A stretch of DNA of 11,553 bases from assembly GCA_035293245.1 (NCBI GenBank), contig DATDOO010000252.1:1-11553 (forward strand). The letters are read 5' to 3'. Both the position numbers and the translations under genes were made by a program. This DNA is from DATDOO01 sp035293245 (GTDB taxonomy: Bacteria > Pseudomonadota > Gammaproteobacteria > Methylococcales > Methylococcaceae). Positions 4,892 to 11,553 of this stretch are shown piece by piece. The number at the start of each line of letters is the position of its first letter. Position 1 is the stretch's first letter. Under the pieces are notes generated by a model, which was given only the letters and a program-made list of their open reading frames with translations, was not told the DNA's origin and searched no databases.

Positions 4892-5377
4892 TCATTCCTC
4901 CCACCCGTCCGCTTCCATGCGCTTGAATCGCGACGGGTCCATGCCGCACTGGCGGGCGATGGCCTTGGCCAGCCAGGCGGAGGGGCCGGTGACGAGTTCG
5001 TTGCGGAAATCCGCCAGCAGGTCGGCGATGGCGCTGCCCCGGTAGACCTTCACCGGCTGGATGCCGGCGGCGATCAACTGGCGGATGGCGGAAGCGCCCA
5101 CCGCCTCGCAGTAAATGGCGGCGCAGCCTTCCAGGAGTTCGATCTTGGTAGACAGCTTGTCTTCGTTGCCGTCCTGGGCGAGATCGCCGAATTCGGCCGC
5201 CTCCAGCAACTCCGTCGAGTCGGGCGACACGTTGTAGATGGCGAAGGAACGGGCCGAGCCGAAATGCTGGTTGACGTGCTGCATGTCGGAGGTGGCGAAG
5301 GCGATTTTTAAGCAGGGAGTCATGGCGGCCTCGTCCGGCAGTTGATCGACGACGCGCATGCGGCGGAGCCTATGCAT
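4892..5377 (-). CDS. nifX: NifX, FeMo-cofactor precursor carrier
   Basis: This 161-residue protein has the dinitrogenase iron-molybdenum cofactor-binding fold: CLKIAFATSDMQHVNQHFGS (about 22-41), SFAIYNVSPDS, then CAAIYCEAVGASAIRQLIAA and GPSAWLAKAIARQCGMD near the C-terminus. NifX binds NifB-cofactor and the VK-cluster and shuttles them to or from NifEN. The first ATG (5377) overlaps the nifN stop by 8 nt; internal ATGs at 5359 and 5323 are alternatives. The early start is preferred because Azotobacter NifX also has about 20 residues before the conserved LKVAFA strand. Overlap with nifN indicates translational coupling. The length is normal. Confidence 0.93.
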   Translation of the reverse strand: MHRLRRMRVVDQLPDEAAMTPCLKIAFATSDMQHVNQHFGSARSFAIYNVSPDSTELLEAAEFGDLAQDGNEDKLSTKIELLEGCAAIYCEAVGASAIRQLIAAGIQPVKVYRGSAIADLLADFRNELVTGPSAWLAKAIARQCGMDPSRFKRMEADGWEE

Positions 5378-6773
5378 GGGCGCGTTCCGTTGAAGGGGCG
5401 TGCTCGCCGGCTGGTTTTTGCGCGTAGATGGAGCGGTACACCGGCACCGCGTGGCGGCCGTGGTCGCTCAAGGCCAGGTTGGCCATGTCGAACAGGAACT
5501 GGCGCGCGCCGCGGTAGCCGATCCAGGTTTTCTGGTAGCCGCCCAGCAGGTCGTAAAGCGGAAAACCGCAGCGCAGGATGGGTACGCCCAGCCGCTCGGC
5601 GGTCGGTACGGCGTGGGAGTTGCCGATGACCAGTTCGGCGTGGTTCTGGCGGGCCAGTTGTTCCAGGTCTTCCAGGTCGCCGATTTTCACTTGCGACACG
5701 GGAATGCCGCTCAGGGCCGGGCCGTTGGCGGCGGCCACCGCGGCTATGATTTCCGCGCCCATTTCCCGGAGAAGGTGGGCGAAGGAATTGAGCAAATCCG
5801 GATCGGCGGCCACCGCCACGCGCAACTGGCCGAGCATGAAGTGGGTGTCCACCATGGCGTCCTGCAATTGGGCGCGCTGGCGCTCGATCTTGTGCGGCAC
5901 CGGCCGCGCGGCGATTTCCGCCAGCGTCGCCACCAGGCGGTCGTTGGCTTCCAGGCCGTGGAGATGCTCGAAGAACAGGCTGGGCATGCCCGTGCGCTGC
6001 TCCAGCAGCTTTCCGCACTTGTGTAAGGACGCGCCAATGACCAGCGTGGCGCAGGCGTCGCCCAATGTCGCCAGTTCAGAAACCGGCGCACCGCCCACGG
6101 TGACCGGGCTGAATTCCTGGTCGGTCAGGTGGCCGTCCAGGGAATCGGAAATGTCCGGCACGATCTGCGCCTTGAGTTCGAAGGCTTCCAACAGTTCCTG
6201 CAACGCCTCCAGGTCGCCCGGAGTCAGGAACGAGCCGGCCAGCACGTTGACCTGGCGCGGACGTGTGCCGGGTTGGGTGCCGGCCGTGCCCGCATCCGGA
6301 ACCAGCGAGTCCAGGACGGCTTCCAGGGTGGCGGCGTAGCCGGATTCCAGGCAGCCGGCGAAATCCGGCGTGTTCACCGCCACCACTCCGATGTCCTGAA
6401 ACTGCGGATAGGCGGCGCGGAATTCCTTCACGCAGCGCTGGATGTCCGTGCCCTGCACCTCGGACAGGCCGGTGGTCAGCACCGTGACCAGCGCGGGGCT
6501 GGATTTCTCGCAAATGGTCTTGAGACCCTCGACCACGTTGTCGTCCGCGCCCATCACCGAACTGACCTGATCCATGGCCGTGGTCTGCAAGGGAATCGGC
6601 TCGCGGAAATGGCGCACGAAATACACCTTGGCGAACGCCGTGCACCCTTGCGAGCCGTGCAGCATGGGGATGGCGCGCTGGAAGCCCAACGTGGCCAGCG
6701 ACCCGCCCACCGGCTGGCTGGCTTTCAAGGGACTTACCGAGAGCGCCTTGTTGCGTTTGAGGATTTCGGCCAT
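5370..6773 (-). CDS. nifN: NifN, beta subunit of the FeMo-cofactor scaffold NifEN
   Basis: This 467-residue protein is close to the usual NifN length. The N-terminus shows the family signature KASQPVGGSLATLGFQRAIP followed by LHGSQGCTAFAKVYF, where Cys44 is the NifN ligand of the NifEN 4Fe-4S clusters. MDQVSSVMGADDNVVEGL and LTTGLSEVQGTD follow, and the C-terminal nitrogenase-component fold is intact. With NifE it forms the heterotetramer on which the NifB product is matured to FeMo-cofactor. The ATG at 6773 has GGGAGG 9 nt upstream. It is the first gene of the operon: nifE, its usual upstream partner, is not adjacent. A sigma-54 promoter and NifA site lie directly upstream. Confidence 0.96.
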   Translation of the reverse strand: MAEILKRNKALSVSPLKASQPVGGSLATLGFQRAIPMLHGSQGCTAFAKVYFVRHFREPIPLQTTAMDQVSSVMGADDNVVEGLKTICEKSSPALVTVLTTGLSEVQGTDIQRCVKEFRAAYPQFQDIGVVAVNTPDFAGCLESGYAATLEAVLDSLVPDAGTAGTQPGTRPRQVNVLAGSFLTPGDLEALQELLEAFELKAQIVPDISDSLDGHLTDQEFSPVTVGGAPVSELATLGDACATLVIGASLHKCGKLLEQRTGMPSLFFEHLHGLEANDRLVATLAEIAARPVPHKIERQRAQLQDAMVDTHFMLGQLRVAVAADPDLLNSFAHLLREMGAEIIAAVAAANGPALSGIPVSQVKIGDLEDLEQLARQNHAELVIGNSHAVPTAERLGVPILRCGFPLYDLLGGYQKTWIGYRGARQFLFDMANLALSDHGRHAVPVYRSIYAQKPAGEHAPSTERAHA

Positions 6774-6821
6774 GGCAAATGTCCCTCCCCAGGGGAGGCG
6801 TGATTCGTTTGCCCAGGCTAA

Positions 6822-6837
6822 TGCGAACGCCGTGCCA
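6822..6837 (-). promoter_or_regulatory. Sigma-54 (-24/-12) promoter of the nifN operon
   Basis: On the minus strand 6837-6822 reads TGGCACGGCGTTCGCA. Against the consensus TGGCACG-N4-TTGC(A/T), the -24 element is perfect and the -12 element has one mismatch (TCGC), with GG and GC at the correct 10-bp spacing. Transcription should start near 6811, giving a leader of roughly 40 nt before nifN. Confidence 0.8.
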
Positions 6838-6879
6838 GATGTCTTTGTTTAAGAATCAATGTCTTATGTAGGTGCATCT

Positions 6880-6895
6880 TGTCGCGAACTCGACA
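6880..6895 (-). promoter_or_regulatory. NifA upstream activator sequence
   Basis: TGT-CGCGAACTCG-ACA is an exact TGT-N10-ACA NifA site and forms a near-perfect palindrome with its flanks (TTGTCG ... CGACAA). Its centre is about 75 bp upstream of the predicted start point, within the usual range for NifA acting on a sigma-54 promoter. One site is visible; I saw no second exact match in the intergenic region. Confidence 0.8.
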
Positions 6896-6907
6896 AAGCG
6901 CGTGTAG

Positions 6908-6934
6908 GTTGGGTTGCGTTCGTCGCAATCCAAC
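6908..6934. repeat. REP-like hairpin, family B
   Basis: GTTGGGTTGCG and CGCAATCCAAC pair over 11 positions with one mismatch (G-U in RNA) around a 5-nt loop. The flanking TGTAGG and ACATT resemble the widespread proteobacterial repeat of the type TGTAGGTTGGGTTAGCG. A partial relative (TGTCGGGTTGA) follows at about 6951-6961. It lies just outside the NifA site and is probably a mobile repeat, not a regulatory element. Confidence 0.5.
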
Positions 6935-7060
6935 ATTTCCCCCCTGAAATGTCGGGTTGACTATGGCTATGCGACCTGCCGGATTTTCCTGCCTAAAAGG
7001 TTCCCGTCTTCAATAAGCTCCAACCCCTCGGTAGGACGGTTGTAGACGTACGCCCAGCAA

Positions 7061-7095
7061 GTAGCCCGGAGGCCCAGTCGAGCGGCGTCCGGGAT
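7061..7095 (+). repeat. REP-like element, family A (third copy)
   Basis: This is identical at 32 of 35 positions to the element at 257-291, including GTAGCCCGGAGG and GCGTCCGGGAT. It is a single copy in the divergent region between nifN and the signalling operon. Nothing else was recognised in 6962-7170 apart from a short minus-strand open frame that runs through this repeat and is not believed. Confidence 0.8.
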
Positions 7096-7179
7096 CGGCG
7101 CCGAGCTATGCCGTTCCCCGGCTGCGCTACCTCCTGCGCCCTTGGTATTCCGTAGGTACTTGTTCATGGGCCGTGTGCG

Positions 7180-7193
7180 GTTTCGGCCGAAAC
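7180..7193. promoter_or_regulatory. 14-bp palindrome upstream of the signalling operon
   Basis: GTTTCGGCCGAAAC is a perfect palindrome, with further GCG/CGC pairing beyond a bulged A. It lies about 20 bp before TATACT (7215-7220), a possible sigma-70 -10 box, and 58 bp before the start codon of the response-regulator gene. It is a candidate operator. No convincing -35 box is visible, so the promoter call is weak. Confidence 0.3.
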
Positions 7194-7250
7194 ACGCGGC
7201 TAATCAGGAAAGTCTATACTGCACTCAGGAACGCCATCTGGAAGGCCCGT

Positions 7251-8345
7251 ATGACCGACGAAGCCGATGCCACCGTCCTCATCGTCGACGACGCGACGGA
7301 AAACCTCGCCGTCTTGGACGGTCTGCTGCGATCGCACTACCGCGTGCTGGCGGCGACCACGGGAGAATGCGCCCTGCGCATTGCCGCCAGCGAACCGCGG
7401 CCGGATCTGATCCTGCTCGACGTGATGATGCCGGGCTTGGATGGCTATGCCGTGCTGGGCCGGCTGCGCGAAAACCCCGCCACGCACGACATTCCGGTGG
7501 TTTTTCTCACCGCGCTGAGCGATGAGGGGGACGAGGAGCGCGGCCTGGAGCTCGGCGCCGTCGATTACATCGCCAAGCCGATCAAGCCGGCGGTGGTGCT
7601 GGCACGGGTGCGCACCCAACTCGAGGCCAAGCAGGCGCGCGATTGGCTGAAAAACCAGAACGCCGCCCTCGAAGCGGAAGTGGCGCGGCGCATGGCCGAC
7701 AACGAAGTCATCCAGCGGGTCACCATCCGCGCGCTGGCCCACTTGGCCGAAACGCGCGACCCGGAAACCGGCAACCACATCCTGCGCACGCAAGGCTATA
7801 TCCGCGCGCTGTCCATGCGGCTCAAGGATCATCCGCGCTATAGCGCCTTCCTCACCCCGCGCAACATCGATCTGTTGGCCAAATCGGCGCCGCTGCACGA
7901 CATCGGCAAGGTGGGCATACCCGATTACATCCTGCTCAAACCCGGCAAACTCACGCCCGACGAGTGGGAGATCATGAAGACCCATGCCAAGCTCGGTTCG
8001 GACGCCATGGAACGGGCCGAAGCCGACGTCGCCGGCCCGCTGCCTTTCCTCACCCTGGCCAAGGAAATCGCCCACTGGCATCACGAGAAATGGGATGGCA
8101 CCGGCTACCCCGACGGACTGGCCGGGGAGACCATCCCGTGTTCCGCCCGGCTGATGGCCGTCGCCGACGTGTTCGACGCGCTGATCTCCTCGCGGCCCTA
8201 CAAGCCGGCGATGCCCTGCGAGGAGGCGCGGGACATCGTCGCCGCCGGGCGCGGCGCCCATTTCGATCCGGACGCGACCGATGCCTTCCTGGAAGGTTTC
8301 GACGAGTTCTGCATGATCGCCCGGCGCTACGGGGATGGAACTTGA
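7251..8345 (+). CDS. REC-HD-GYP response regulator (cyclic-di-GMP phosphodiesterase)
   Basis: This 364-residue cytoplasmic protein has an N-terminal receiver domain (about 8-125) with Asp13/Asp14, phospho-acceptor Asp57 in LLDVMMPG, Thr87 and Lys109. A helical linker (125-155) leads to an HD-GYP domain (about 155-355) with HDIGK (216-220), the His pair at 277-278 and DGTGYPDGL (282-290). All metal- and substrate-binding motifs are present, so it should hydrolyse cyclic-di-GMP in response to phosphorylation, as in RpfG. The start is the ATG at 7251, with GGAAGG upstream; the open frame extends to 7173 but the receiver fold starts here. It is the first gene of a three-gene unit, and the membrane sensor gene begins 1 nt after its stop. 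Confidence 0.93.
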   Translation: MTDEADATVLIVDDATENLAVLDGLLRSHYRVLAATTGECALRIAASEPRPDLILLDVMMPGLDGYAVLGRLRENPATHDIPVVFLTALSDEGDEERGLELGAVDYIAKPIKPAVVLARVRTQLEAKQARDWLKNQNAALEAEVARRMADNEVIQRVTIRALAHLAETRDPETGNHILRTQGYIRALSMRLKDHPRYSAFLTPRNIDLLAKSAPLHDIGKVGIPDYILLKPGKLTPDEWEIMKTHAKLGSDAMERAEADVAGPLPFLTLAKEIAHWHHEKWDGTGYPDGLAGETIPCSARLMAVADVFDALISSRPYKPAMPCEEARDIVAAGRGAHFDPDATDAFLEGFDEFCMIARRYGDGT

Positions 8346-8346
8346 C

Positions 8347-9939
8347 ATGGCGTTTCCAATGGCGGCGCGGCGCGATACCTCGAACCTGAGACGCGGCGTG
8401 CTCCACGTGGTCCTGATTTACGCCGCCTTCGCCTCGCTGTGGATTCTGTTTTCCGACATGGCGGTGGGATGGCTGTTCAGCAACCCCGCCCTGCTGGTGC
8501 TGGCCAGCACACTCAAGGGCTGGGTCTTCGTCGCCGTCACCACACTGCTGCTTTACGGCCTGTTGCGGCGACTGGCCGGAGCGGAGGAAGACGCAAGGTC
8601 CGCAGCGTTTCCGCTGCGGGCGGGGCTCGTCGACTGGCCGCGCTGGGCGGTGTATGGCTTCGCCGTCGCGGTGAGCGCGGCCGCGCTGCTCATCTGCATG
8701 GAAATCGCGGTGGCATTCGCCGACCGCCCGCTGCTCATCGTCCTGATGTTTCCCATCATCCTCGCCGCCGCGGTGGGCGGCGCCGGTCCCGGCCTGTTGG
8801 CCACGCTGATCGTGTCCCTCGGCGTGAATTATTTCGCCATTCCGCCGCTGCACAGCTTCGCCATCGCCGAGGGCCACGATCTCGTTCAATGGTCCTTTCT
8901 GATCGTCGACGGCGCGCTGGTCGGCATCCTTGCGGAACTCCTCAGGCGCTCCTGGCAGCAGACCGCCGAGGTGCTGTCGGAACGCACCGAGGCGCTGAAC
9001 CTGCTGGCCGCAGTTGCCGACAGTTCCGAGGACTTCATCTTTGCCCTGGACCGGGAAGGCCGGTTTATCCTGTTCAACCGGGCCAGCGAACGTAGCAGCG
9101 GCAAAACGGCGCAAGAGATTCTCGGCTGCGACGAGACCGCCCTGTTCCCGCCGGAAACGGCGCGGCGCGCGATCGACGACAACCGCCGGGTGATCGCAAG
9201 CGGCGTTGCCGAGATCATCGAGGAAGCCGTATCCCTTCGAGCCGGCCAGAGGGTGGTTCTGACCAGCAAGAGTCCGCTTCGCGACAAGTCCGGCAGGATC
9301 GTCGGGCTGGTCGGCATTTCCCGCGACATCACGGAACGCAAGCAGGCGGAGAATGCCTTGCGCCGCCAGGTCGAACTGACCCAGCGTTACCTCGATGCGG
9401 TGCAGACCCTGATGGTGGCGCTGGATGCCGAAGGTTGCGTCACCATGCTCAACCGGGCCGGATGCGAACTCCTGGACTACACGGAAAGCGAAGTGCTGGG
9501 GCGGAACTGGTTCGCGAGTTGCCTGCCCCAGCCGGAAGGGATGGAGGCGATCTATCCGGCGTTCCGCCGGGTCATGGCCGGCGACCTGGACGCGGCGAAA
9601 TATTTCGAGAGCCCCATCCTCTGCCGCGACGGCAGCCAGCGCCTGATCGCCTGGAACAATGCTTATCTGACCGATGAAGGCGGAAATATTATCGGCACTC
9701 TGAGTTCCGGGGAGGACATCACCGAGCGCAAGCAGGCCGAAGAAGCCCTGCGCAAGCAGGCTGGGGAACTGGCCGGCCGCAACGCCGAACTGGAGCGTTT
9801 CAACCGCGCCTCGGTCGGGCGCGAACTGGACATGATCGAACTCAAGCAGCAGGTCAACGGCCTGTCGCGCGAACTCGGGCGGGAACCGCCTTATCCCTTG
9901 GCGTTTCTGGAAGACTCGGCGAAGGCAGGCCGCGGATGA
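8347..9939 (+). CDS. Membrane PAS sensor protein lacking a kinase domain
   Basis: This 530-residue protein has two N-terminal hydrophobic segments (about 20-37 and 52-72). A four-helix membrane block like DUF4118/KdpD follows (about 101-200, containing the NYFAIPPLHSF loop), then two PAS domains (about 215-328 and 345-460), each ending in a DITERKQAE motif. It ends in a coiled-coil tail with ELERFNRASVGRELDMIELK and LGREPPYPLAF, with no HisKA, HATPase, GGDEF or EAL domain. It is therefore a receptor without output. The next gene overlaps it by 4 nt (ATGA) and encodes the kinase, so the pair probably work as one split receptor. The ATG at 8347 has GGGGATGGA upstream; the ATG at 8335 overlaps the previous gene. 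Confidence 0.88.
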   Translation: MAFPMAARRDTSNLRRGVLHVVLIYAAFASLWILFSDMAVGWLFSNPALLVLASTLKGWVFVAVTTLLLYGLLRRLAGAEEDARSAAFPLRAGLVDWPRWAVYGFAVAVSAAALLICMEIAVAFADRPLLIVLMFPIILAAAVGGAGPGLLATLIVSLGVNYFAIPPLHSFAIAEGHDLVQWSFLIVDGALVGILAELLRRSWQQTAEVLSERTEALNLLAAVADSSEDFIFALDREGRFILFNRASERSSGKTAQEILGCDETALFPPETARRAIDDNRRVIASGVAEIIEEAVSLRAGQRVVLTSKSPLRDKSGRIVGLVGISRDITERKQAENALRRQVELTQRYLDAVQTLMVALDAEGCVTMLNRAGCELLDYTESEVLGRNWFASCLPQPEGMEAIYPAFRRVMAGDLDAAKYFESPILCRDGSQRLIAWNNAYLTDEGGNIIGTLSSGEDITERKQAEEALRKQAGELAGRNAELERFNRASVGRELDMIELKQQVNGLSRELGREPPYPLAFLEDSAKAGRG

Positions 9940-11553
9940 GCGTGCGGTTCCTGATTGCGGTGCTGCTGCCCGGCGTCGCCCTTGGCCTGCAATGGCTGCT
10001 GTGGCCGTGGATTCAGCCCTTCGTCTGGTTCCTTTTCTTTCCCACCGTGTTCGCCAGCGCCCGACTCGGCGGTTTTGTCGGCGGCCTGATCAGCACCGCG
10101 CTGTCGGCGGGGATCGTCTGGTATTTTTTCCTGCCGCCGCAGCTTTCCTGGCACATGGAAAACCCCGCCAACTTCTGGTCGGTGGGCCTGTTTCTGTTCA
10201 TGGGCTATTTGTTCAGCGAGTCCCAGGCCCGCCTGGAGCGCGCCAACCGCAGGATCGCCCAGGCCCTCGAAGAGACCCGCGCCGCCAACGAGCAAATTAC
10301 CCGGCTCTACGAACGGACCCGCGAACTGGACGAACTCAAGAGCCAGTTCTTCGCCAACGTCAGCCACGAATTGCGCACGCCGCTGACCCTGATCATGAGT
10401 CCCCTGGCGCGGCGCCTGGCCGCGCCCGACCTGCCGGACGCAGAGCGGCGCGAGGACGAAATGATGCTGCGCAACGCGCGCCTGTTGTACCGCCATGTCA
10501 GCGACCTGCTGGACGCCGCCAAGCTGGAGTCCGGCCGCATGAACCTGGAATACGCCCGTCTCGACCTCGGCGGGCTCACGCGGGCCATGGTCTCGCAGTT
10601 CGAATCCCTGGCGCGGGAACGCGGCTTCGATTTTCGCCTGGACGCTCCCGCGACTCTGGAGGCCGAGGCGGACGGCGAAAAAGTGCAGCGCATCCTGCTC
10701 AACCTGTTTTCCAACGCCTTCAAGTTCACCCCCGAAGGCGGCCGTATCCAGGTGCGCCTGCGCCGGGAGGTGGACCAGGCCATGATCGAAGTGGCGGACA
10801 GCGGCCCCGGCGTGCCGGCGGATTTGCGTCAAGCGGTGTTCGAGCGTTTCCGCCAGGTGGAGGGTGGCGCCCAGCGGCGATTCGGCGGCACCGGCCTGGG
10901 TTTGGCCATCGTCCGCGAGTTCGCGGAACTGCACGGCGGACGCGCGAGTGTGGCCGAGGCGCCGGGCGGCGGCGCCCTGTTCGCCGCCCGCCTGCCCCTG
11001 CAGGCGCCGGCCGGCGCTGTGGTTCACGAGGTCGCCGGCCGGCTCGATCCCGTTCTCGACCGTCAGGCCGTGGAAGAAATGCGCCGTCCGCCGCGGGAGA
11101 CCGCGTTCCGGCCCGGCGCGCCGGCCGGGGGGAACGCCCCGCTGGTGCTGGTGGTCGAGGACAACGCCGACATGAACGCTTTCATCGCCGGCGCGCTGCG
11201 CCCGCATTACCGGGTCGCCAGCGCCTTCGACGGGCGCGAAGGTCTGGAGCAGTCCCTGGCGTTGCAGCCCGACCTGATCCTCGCCGACGTGATGATGCCG
11301 GCCCTGAGCGGCGACGCGATGGTGGCGGAACTGCGCCGTCGGCCCGGCATGGACGACGTGCCCATCGTCATGCTTACCGCCAAGGCCGACGATGCACTGC
11401 GCGTGCGGCTGCTCAAGGAGGGCGTGCAGGACTACCTCAACAAGCCGTTCGCGGTGGACGAACTGCTGGCGCGGGTGGGCGGGCTGCTGGCGGCGCGCCG
11501 GCGCACGCTGGAAGAATTGCGCCGCCTCAACGCCGACCTGGAGCGGCGGGTGG
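9936..11553 (+). CDS. Membrane hybrid histidine kinase (partial, runs off right edge)
   Basis: The frame is open from the ATG at 9936 to the window end, 539 codons. The N-terminus has about four hydrophobic helices (residues 4-98) resembling DUF4118, including WYFFLPPQLSW. A coiled coil and a HisKA domain follow, with the phospho-acceptor His144 in FFANVSHELRTPL. The HATPase domain has its N box NLFSN (256-260), G1 box DSGPGVP (288-294) and G2 box GGTGLGL (317-323). Then comes a receiver domain from about residue 403 with Glu408/Asp409, Asp451 in LILADVMMP and Lys503 in LNKPF. After it a new coiled coil begins, so further domains lie beyond the edge. It should phosphorylate the HD-GYP regulator encoded first in the operon, or its own receiver, probably under control of the preceding PAS protein. 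Confidence 0.93.
   Translation, partial: MSVRFLIAVLLPGVALGLQWLLWPWIQPFVWFLFFPTVFASARLGGFVGGLISTALSAGIVWYFFLPPQLSWHMENPANFWSVGLFLFMGYLFSESQARLERANRRIAQALEETRAANEQITRLYERTRELDELKSQFFANVSHELRTPLTLIMSPLARRLAAPDLPDAERREDEMMLRNARLLYRHVSDLLDAAKLESGRMNLEYARLDLGGLTRAMVSQFESLARERGFDFRLDAPATLEAEADGEKVQRILLNLFSNAFKFTPEGGRIQVRLRREVDQAMIEVADSGPGVPADLRQAVFERFRQVEGGAQRRFGGTGLGLAIVREFAELHGGRASVAEAPGGGALFAARLPLQAPAGAVVHEVAGRLDPVLDRQAVEEMRRPPRETAFRPGAPAGGNAPLVLVVEDNADMNAFIAGALRPHYRVASAFDGREGLEQSLALQPDLILADVMMPALSGDAMVAELRRRPGMDDVPIVMLTAKADDALRVRLLKEGVQDYLNKPFAVDELLARVGGLLAARRRTLEELRRLNADLERRV

Noticed and set aside
6964..6980. Plus-strand sigma-54 promoter (TGGCTATGCGACCTGC)
   Set aside because: The spacing between the GG and GC elements is one base too long and the -24 and -12 elements are degenerate.
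6967..7167. Minus-strand frame of 66 codons ending GNLLGRKIRQVA
   Set aside because: It passes straight through a REP-like repeat and has no family match by eye. The last 25 codons look mildly protein-like, so a decayed gene end cannot be excluded, but the evidence is too thin to annotate.
7200..8348. Minus-strand open frame of 382 codons
   Set aside because: It is antisense to the REC/HD-GYP gene, which carries all expected motifs.
9891..11207. Minus-strand open frame of 438 codons
   Set aside because: It lies antisense to the hybrid kinase, whose HisKA and HATPase motifs are unmistakable. The minus translation is rich in H, Q, G and A without motifs, as expected for a shadow frame in high-GC DNA.

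Overview
This window looks like high-GC proteobacterial DNA. The gene families and the nif gene order (nifN, nifX, DUF269, DUF683, ferredoxins) fit a diazotrophic gammaproteobacterium, for example a Methylococcales methanotroph, a purple sulfur bacterium or an Azotobacter-like organism. This is a guess from gene content. No marker in the window fixes the taxon.

Layout. (1) Positions 1-1456 are an accessory flank. It holds the first 16 codons of an IS110-family transposase running off the left edge, with a structured, repeat-bearing leader that may encode the element's bridge RNA. Next come a pair of inverted REP-like repeats, a Phd/YefM-VapC toxin-antitoxin pair, and a possible gene remnant. 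(2) A short DUF1579 gene (1457-1939, +) converges on the nif operon. (3) Positions 1964-6773 (- strand) form one compact operon: nifN, nifX, a DUF269 NifX-associated gene, a DUF683 gene, an 8Fe ferredoxin, a thioredoxin-like 2Fe-2S ferredoxin, an unrecognised gene and a DUF4213/DUF364 gene. NifN is half of the FeMo-cofactor scaffold, NifX carries cofactor precursors, and the ferredoxins probably supply electrons. nifN is the first gene. nifE is not in this window, and nifN has its own NifA-type upstream activator site (TGT-N10-ACA at 6880-6895) and a sigma-54 promoter (6822-6837). (4) Positions 6896-7250 are a divergent intergenic region with two REP-like hairpin families, a 14-bp palindrome and a possible -10 box. 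(5) Positions 7251-11553 (+ strand) form a tightly packed signalling operon: a REC/HD-GYP cyclic-di-GMP phosphodiesterase, a membrane PAS sensor with no kinase domain, and a membrane hybrid histidine kinase that runs off the right edge.

The strongest candidates for something undescribed are the transposase leader, where an 11-bp stem hides the Shine-Dalgarno sequence around an 8-bp GUAA-capped hairpin; the two unusual genes at the end of the nif operon; and the split sensor/kinase pair coupled to an HD-GYP output.
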